From SIG299 sp964632165 (GTDB taxonomy: Bacteria > Bacillota > Clostridia > Lachnospirales > Lachnospiraceae), in contig CAZWCZ010000051.1 of the NCBI GenBank assembly GCA_964632165.1, forward strand, positions 1 through 7,963: a stretch of 7,963 nucleotides of DNA, in the 5' to 3' direction. The notes below the pieces were generated by a model. The model had not been told where the DNA came from and did not search any database. It worked only from the letters and a program-made list of their open reading frames with translations. Every line of letters starts with the position of its first letter. Position 1 is the stretch's first letter. Positions 4,783-7,963 of the stretch are shown in pieces. The position numbers and the translations under genes were made by a program.

Positions 4783-6159
4783 ATGTTTCAAACAATAAAA
4801 AACGCTTGGAAAGTAAACGATCTCAGAAACAGGATGCTTTTTGTCCTCTTTGCAATCGTAATATACAGACTTGGCGCAAGTATTCCTGTACCTTATGTTA
4901 GCTCAGATGCTCTTAACACATTTATGAACAACGCGGGCGGTTCGGTATTCGGTTACCTGAACGTGCTTTCCGGTCAGGCGTTCGGTAGTGCGACACTCTT
5001 TGCGCTTTCCGTTTCTCCTTACATTACAGCATCCATCGTTGTTCAGCTTCTTACAATCGCACTTCCTCCCCTCGAAAGATGGGCAAAGGAAGATGGTGAC
5101 GAAGGCAAGAAGAAGATCGACCTTCTTACAAGGATCATCACTATAGTACTTGCAATCATCACAGCCGTAGGATATACTATCCTTATAACAAGTAAAAACT
5201 ACTCGGGAATGACCACTGTTGATAGAATCACAGACGGACTTACCCTCTACGCATTCTTCCAGTGCACAGTTATGGTGCTCTGCTACTGCGCAGGTGCTGC
5301 GATCATTATGTGGATCGCACATCAGATCGATGAAAAGGGAATCGGTAACGGTATTTCAATGATACTCTTTGCCAATATCGTTGCAGGTTTCTCGACACTC
5401 GCTTCCTCGCTTTGGAACATTATTACGAACGAGAAATTCCACATCTGGGGCGGTATCCTTATTGCCCTCGCGTGTGTAGTAGTCGCTCTTGCGGTTCTCG
5501 TATTCATCGTATGGTTTACAGATTCCGAGAGAAGAATTCCGATTCAGTACGCAAAGCAGGTCAAAGGACGTAAAATGTACGGTGGACAGAAGACAAATCT
5601 TCCCATCAAACTCAATATGTCCGGAGTTATGCCTATAATTTTTGCAAGCTCGATCGTATCGCTTCCGGCAACGATCGCAGGTTTCTTCCCCAATGTTAAG
5701 TGGCTCACTTGGATCGCAGACAACTTCAACTATTACAAATGGCCCTATCTCGTTGTATTCCTTGTACTTCTCGTGCTTTTCGCCTTCTTCTATATTCAGA
5801 TCTCCTTCAACCCTGTTGAAGTAGCTAACAATATCAGATCACAGGGCGGATCGATCCCGGGATACAGTGCAGGTAAAGCAACCTCGGACCAGATCAAAAA
5901 GATACTTCACAGAATTACTCTTATCGGCGCGGTATTCCTTTGCGTTATAGCTGGTGTACCTATGCTCGTAACAGTAATTTACGAAGCAGTAACAGGCGGT
6001 GCACTTTCCGCAGGTACTGCTGACGCAAGCCTTGTTAATATTGCTCAGATCGCATTCGGCGGCTCGTCGCTTCTTATCGTTGTCGGCGTTGCAATTGAGA
6101 CGGTTCGTGAGCTTGAAGCACAGCTCAGCTTGCGTAACTACAAAGGCTTCCTTGATTAA
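4783..6159 (+). CDS. secY: Protein translocase channel subunit SecY
   Basis: This 458-residue membrane protein is the pore of the SecYEG translocon, which exports unfolded proteins with SecA and inserts membrane proteins with the ribosome and YidC. About ten hydrophobic segments fit SecY: roughly 17-37, 68-94, 115-137, 155-180, 188-212, 222-245, 275-301, 320-341, 373-400 and 416-438, with a plug region after the first. Recognisable motifs are GASIPVPYV at 31-39, LSVSPYITASIVVQLL at 75-90, EKGIGNGISMILFANI at 184-199, SERRIPIQYAK at 248-258, FNPVEVANNI at 342-351 and the end LEAQLSLRNYKGFLD. The cytoplasmic loop reads IPGYSAGKAT at 358-367 instead of the usual IPGIRPGK-T, losing the conserved arginine. 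Length is above the common 420-440, partly from a longer loop near 400-416. Its context after rplO is standard. Confidence 0.98.
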   Translation: MFQTIKNAWKVNDLRNRMLFVLFAIVIYRLGASIPVPYVSSDALNTFMNNAGGSVFGYLNVLSGQAFGSATLFALSVSPYITASIVVQLLTIALPPLERWAKEDGDEGKKKIDLLTRIITIVLAIITAVGYTILITSKNYSGMTTVDRITDGLTLYAFFQCTVMVLCYCAGAAIIMWIAHQIDEKGIGNGISMILFANIVAGFSTLASSLWNIITNEKFHIWGGILIALACVVVALAVLVFIVWFTDSERRIPIQYAKQVKGRKMYGGQKTNLPIKLNMSGVMPIIFASSIVSLPATIAGFFPNVKWLTWIADNFNYYKWPYLVVFLVLLVLFAFFYIQISFNPVEVANNIRSQGGSIPGYSAGKATSDQIKKILHRITLIGAVFLCVIAGVPMLVTVIYEAVTGGALSAGTADASLVNIAQIAFGGSSLLIVVGVAIETVRELEAQLSLRNYKGFLD

Positions 6160-6215
6160 TTTCCCTCGTCAAAAGCAAATAATCTTATAAAAGATCTGCT
6201 GATTGGAGAAAAAGT

Positions 6216-6860
6216 ATGAATTTGATTCTTATGGGCGCTCCCGGCGCCGGAAAAGGTACACAGTCAGAAAATATTTCAGCAAAATGGAATATTCCCGCGA
6301 TTTCGACGGGCGATATTCTTCGCGCAGCTATGAAAGAGGGCACTGCTCTCGGCAAGCAAGCGAAAGAATACGTTGACAACGGCAAGCTCGTTCCCAACGA
6401 GGTGATGATTGGTATCATCAAGGAAAGACTTAAAGGTGATGACTGCAGAAACGGATTTATCCTTGACGGTTTTCCCCGTTCGATCCCGCAGGCGGAAGCG
6501 CTTGAGGAGATGGGCGTGAAGATCGACGCCGCACTTTCGATCGATGTTGACGATGATGTTATCATTGAAAGAATGAGTGGAAGAAGGATATGCTCCGGAT
6601 GCGGCGCATCATATCACATCGTTTACAAAGCTCCTGCGACAGAGAACGTTTGCGACAAATGTTCTTCGTCTCTCTACGTAAGACCCGATGATGCCGCAGA
6701 AACAGTTAAGGTCCGCCTTGACACCTACCATAAGCAAACAGAACCTATCAAAGCTTACTATGCAGAGAAGGGTATCCTTGTTGAAGTGAAGGGTCAGGAA
6801 AAAGTCGAGGACACGACCGCGCTTGTCTTTAAGGCTCTTGCTCGATTCGAGAAGAACTAA
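6216..6860 (+). CDS. adk: Adenylate kinase, zinc-type LID
   Basis: This 214-residue cytosolic enzyme interconverts ATP plus AMP and two ADP, keeping the adenylate pool balanced. The P-loop GAPGAGKGT is at 7-15, the AMP-binding STGD at 30-33 with R36, and DGFPRS at 84-89 with R88. The long-form LID domain (about 120-160) carries four cysteines, CSGC at 126-129 and CDKC at 146-149, the zinc-binding arrangement typical of Gram-positive adenylate kinases. RPDD at 156-159 and R167 continue the active-site set. Length and motifs are complete. ATG 6216 has a GGAG site at 6205-6208. It follows secY by 56 bases and precedes map by 26, the usual secY-adk-map order. Confidence 0.98.
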   Translation: MNLILMGAPGAGKGTQSENISAKWNIPAISTGDILRAAMKEGTALGKQAKEYVDNGKLVPNEVMIGIIKERLKGDDCRNGFILDGFPRSIPQAEALEEMGVKIDAALSIDVDDDVIIERMSGRRICSGCGASYHIVYKAPATENVCDKCSSSLYVRPDDAAETVKVRLDTYHKQTEPIKAYYAEKGILVEVKGQEKVEDTTALVFKALARFEKN

Positions 6861-6886
6861 AAAGACACAAAAGTGGTGCTGAAGGT

Positions 6887-7648
6887 ATGATACAAATTAA
6901 AAATTCAGTCCAGATCGCCGAAATGAAGATAGCGGGTAGGATCACGGGCGAGGCTTTGCTTGTTGCCCGTGACAACATCCGCGAAGGTATAAGCACATAC
7001 GAACTCGACAAGATCATCAGACGATTTATCGAGAAAAGTGGTGCTAAGCCTTCCTTTCTCGGATATGGCGGTTTTCCCAACAGTGCGTGTATAAGCATAA
7101 ACGACGAGGTCATTCACGGTATACCCTCAAGGAGCAGGATACTGCAAGATGGGGATATAGTGAAGGTCGATGTCGGTGCTTGCTATCACGGATATCACGG
7201 CGATAGCGCAAGAACCTTTCCCGTCGGAAATGTCAGCGATGAAGCTCTTAAGCTTATTGAGGCTACAAAACAGAGCTTTTTTGAAGGCATTGCGGCTGTA
7301 AAGACGGGCGCAAGGATAGGCGATATCGGATACGCGATCGAATCCTATGTTAAACAGTACGGTTTCAGTGTCGTAAAGAAATACGTCGGTCACGGCGTAG
7401 GACACGATCTTCACGAGGATCCGAGTGTTCCTAACTTCGGAATTCCCGGAAGAGGAGTCAGACTGTGCAAGGGAATGACGCTTGCTATCGAACCCATGGT
7501 AAACGTAGGGTCGCACGCGGTAAAAGAAATGCCGGATGGCTGGACGGTAAAAACAGCAGACGGAAAATTGTCCGCACACTATGAAAATACTGTTCTTTTG
7601 ACAGATGACGGTGTGCAGATACTTACAGAAGTCGAAAAAGGCTTTTGA
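6887..7648 (+). CDS. map: Type I methionine aminopeptidase
   Basis: This 253-residue metalloenzyme removes the initiator methionine from new proteins at the ribosome exit, after peptide deformylase. All five metal ligands of the pita-bread fold are visible: D95 (VDVG), D106 (HGDSART), H169 (GHGVG), E202 (AIEPM) and E233 (HYENT). The conserved histidines H78 (VIHG) and H176 (LHEDP) are also there. There is no N-terminal extension, so it is the short class found in most bacteria. The start at 6887 fits the family start (MIQIKNSVQIAEMKIAGRI), yet the ribosome binding site is poor: GAAGG at 6881-6885 is only one base from ATG, and GTGGTG at 6873-6878 is a weak alternative. Unlike the r-protein genes it uses AGG arginine codons several times. 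Confidence 0.98.
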   Translation: MIQIKNSVQIAEMKIAGRITGEALLVARDNIREGISTYELDKIIRRFIEKSGAKPSFLGYGGFPNSACISINDEVIHGIPSRSRILQDGDIVKVDVGACYHGYHGDSARTFPVGNVSDEALKLIEATKQSFFEGIAAVKTGARIGDIGYAIESYVKQYGFSVVKKYVGHGVGHDLHEDPSVPNFGIPGRGVRLCKGMTLAIEPMVNVGSHAVKEMPDGWTVKTADGKLSAHYENTVLLTDDGVQILTEVEKGF

Positions 7649-7704
7649 TAAAGTCTGAAACATCAACTATCATTAAAACCGATTTTAAACCAGGAGAGAC
7701 AATT
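7649..7704 (+). promoter_or_regulatory. map-infA gap with AT-rich inverted repeat and infA ribosome binding site
   Basis: TTAAAA at 7673-7678 and TTTTAA at 7683-7688 form a 6-bp AT-only inverted repeat with loop CCGA, ending 3 bases before the infA ribosome binding site AGGAGA (7692-7697). The stem would be weak. The KOW-domain gene that many Gram-positive bacteria carry between map and infA is absent; the gap is too short for it. Confidence 0.4.
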
Positions 7705-7923
7705 ATGCCAAAGGATGATGTTGTAGAATTTGAAGGTACGGTAGTTGAGGCATTGCCTAATGCGACCTTCAAAGTAAAGCTTCCCAACGATCATATAGTA
7801 ACAGCTTATATCTCGGGAAAGCTTAAAATGAATTTTATCAGAATTCTTCCGGGTGACAAAGTAACCATTGAAGTCTCGGTCTATGACCTGACTAAGGGAC
7901 GTATCACTTGGAGAGCAAAGTAA
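7705..7923 (+). CDS. infA: Translation initiation factor IF-1
   Basis: This 72-residue protein is exactly the bacterial IF-1 length. IF-1 is a single S1-like OB-fold that occupies the ribosomal A site region of the 30S subunit during initiation and helps IF-2 and IF-3. Conserved blocks are EGTVVEALPNATFKV at 10-24, SGKLKMNFIRILPGDKVTIE at 37-56 and YDLTKGRITWR at 60-70. An in-frame TTG at 7645 would add 20 residues, but these do not resemble IF-1, and AGGAGA at 7692-7697 is placed properly for ATG 7705. Position 35 is Tyr, where E. coli IF-1 has His in AHISGK. In the full cluster rpmJ, rpsM and rpsK are expected next. Confidence 0.98.
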   Translation: MPKDDVVEFEGTVVEALPNATFKVKLPNDHIVTAYISGKLKMNFIRILPGDKVTIEVSVYDLTKGRITWRAK

Positions 7924-7963
7924 GCAATTAACAGATATTTCAAATACGAAGAAAGGTATGGTA
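7924..7963 (+). promoter_or_regulatory. Start of gap after infA, possible ribosome binding site at window end
   Basis: AAGAAAGG at 7949-7956 could be the ribosome binding site of the next gene, expected to be rpmJ. The ATG at 7958 is only one base away and is followed by GTA, which does not fit the usual L36 start (MKVRPSVK), so the true start may lie just past the window. Confidence 0.3.

Noticed and set aside
6152..6190. Possible promoter before adk (TTGATT with downstream AT-rich boxes)
   Set aside because: No -10-like box is found at 16-18 bases; TTATAA at 6185-6190 is 27 bases away. The match is no better than chance in AT-rich spacer.
6182..6195. Small hairpin ATCTT/AAGAT before adk
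   Set aside because: Five AT-rich pairs with a four-base loop are too weak and too common to call a regulatory element.
7645..7704. Upstream TTG start that would extend infA by 20 residues
   Set aside because: The extra residues do not resemble IF-1, and a proper ribosome binding site sits just before ATG 7705, giving the standard 72-residue protein.
1..7963. Mobile elements, CRISPR arrays, tRNA or rRNA genes
   Set aside because: No transposase-like protein, terminal inverted repeats, regular spaced repeats or tRNA/rRNA patterns were seen; the window is almost fully occupied by the conserved gene cluster.

Overview
This window is a stretch of the bacterial S10-spc-alpha ribosomal protein cluster, read entirely on the plus strand. 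The gene order is rpmC (3' end only), rpsQ, rplN, rplX, rplE, rpsN (zinc type), rpsH, rplF, rplR, rpsE, rpmD, rplO, secY, adk, map, infA. Gene order, zinc-type S14, strong GGAGG ribosome binding sites before almost every gene, and protein sequences of Gram-positive anaerobe type point to a member of the Clostridia. An Oscillospirales/Ruminococcus-like gut or rumen bacterium is my best guess from recalled protein similarity; the family-level placement is uncertain.

Layout: 1-164 holds the end of L29. 190-2000 holds S17, L14, L24, L5 and S14 with short gaps. 2000-2196 is an unusually long non-coding gap inside the operon, full of inverted repeats. 2197-4780 holds S8, L6, L18, S5, L30 and L15, with a second hairpin-bearing gap at 3571-3623. 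4783-6159 is SecY, closely coupled to L15. 6216-7923 holds adenylate kinase, methionine aminopeptidase and initiation factor IF-1. The last 40 bases lead toward the next gene, which lies outside the window.

The genes form one co-directional unit that builds the ribosome (L29, S17, L14, L24, L5, S14, S8, L6, L18, S5, L30, L15), delivers and trims its products (SecY for membrane insertion and export, Map for N-terminal methionine removal), supplies nucleotide balance (Adk) and starts translation (IF-1). No terminator with a convincing U-run and no mobile element, CRISPR array, tRNA or rRNA gene is visible.

I do not see a new defence or metabolic system here; this is mostly core genome. The points most worth checking are the 197-base structured spacer before rpsH, which could be a ribosomal-protein leader RNA; the loss in SecY of the arginine of the normally conserved PG-I-R-P-G cytoplasmic loop; an insertion of about nine residues in L6; and a small hairpin with a possible alternative fold before rpsE.
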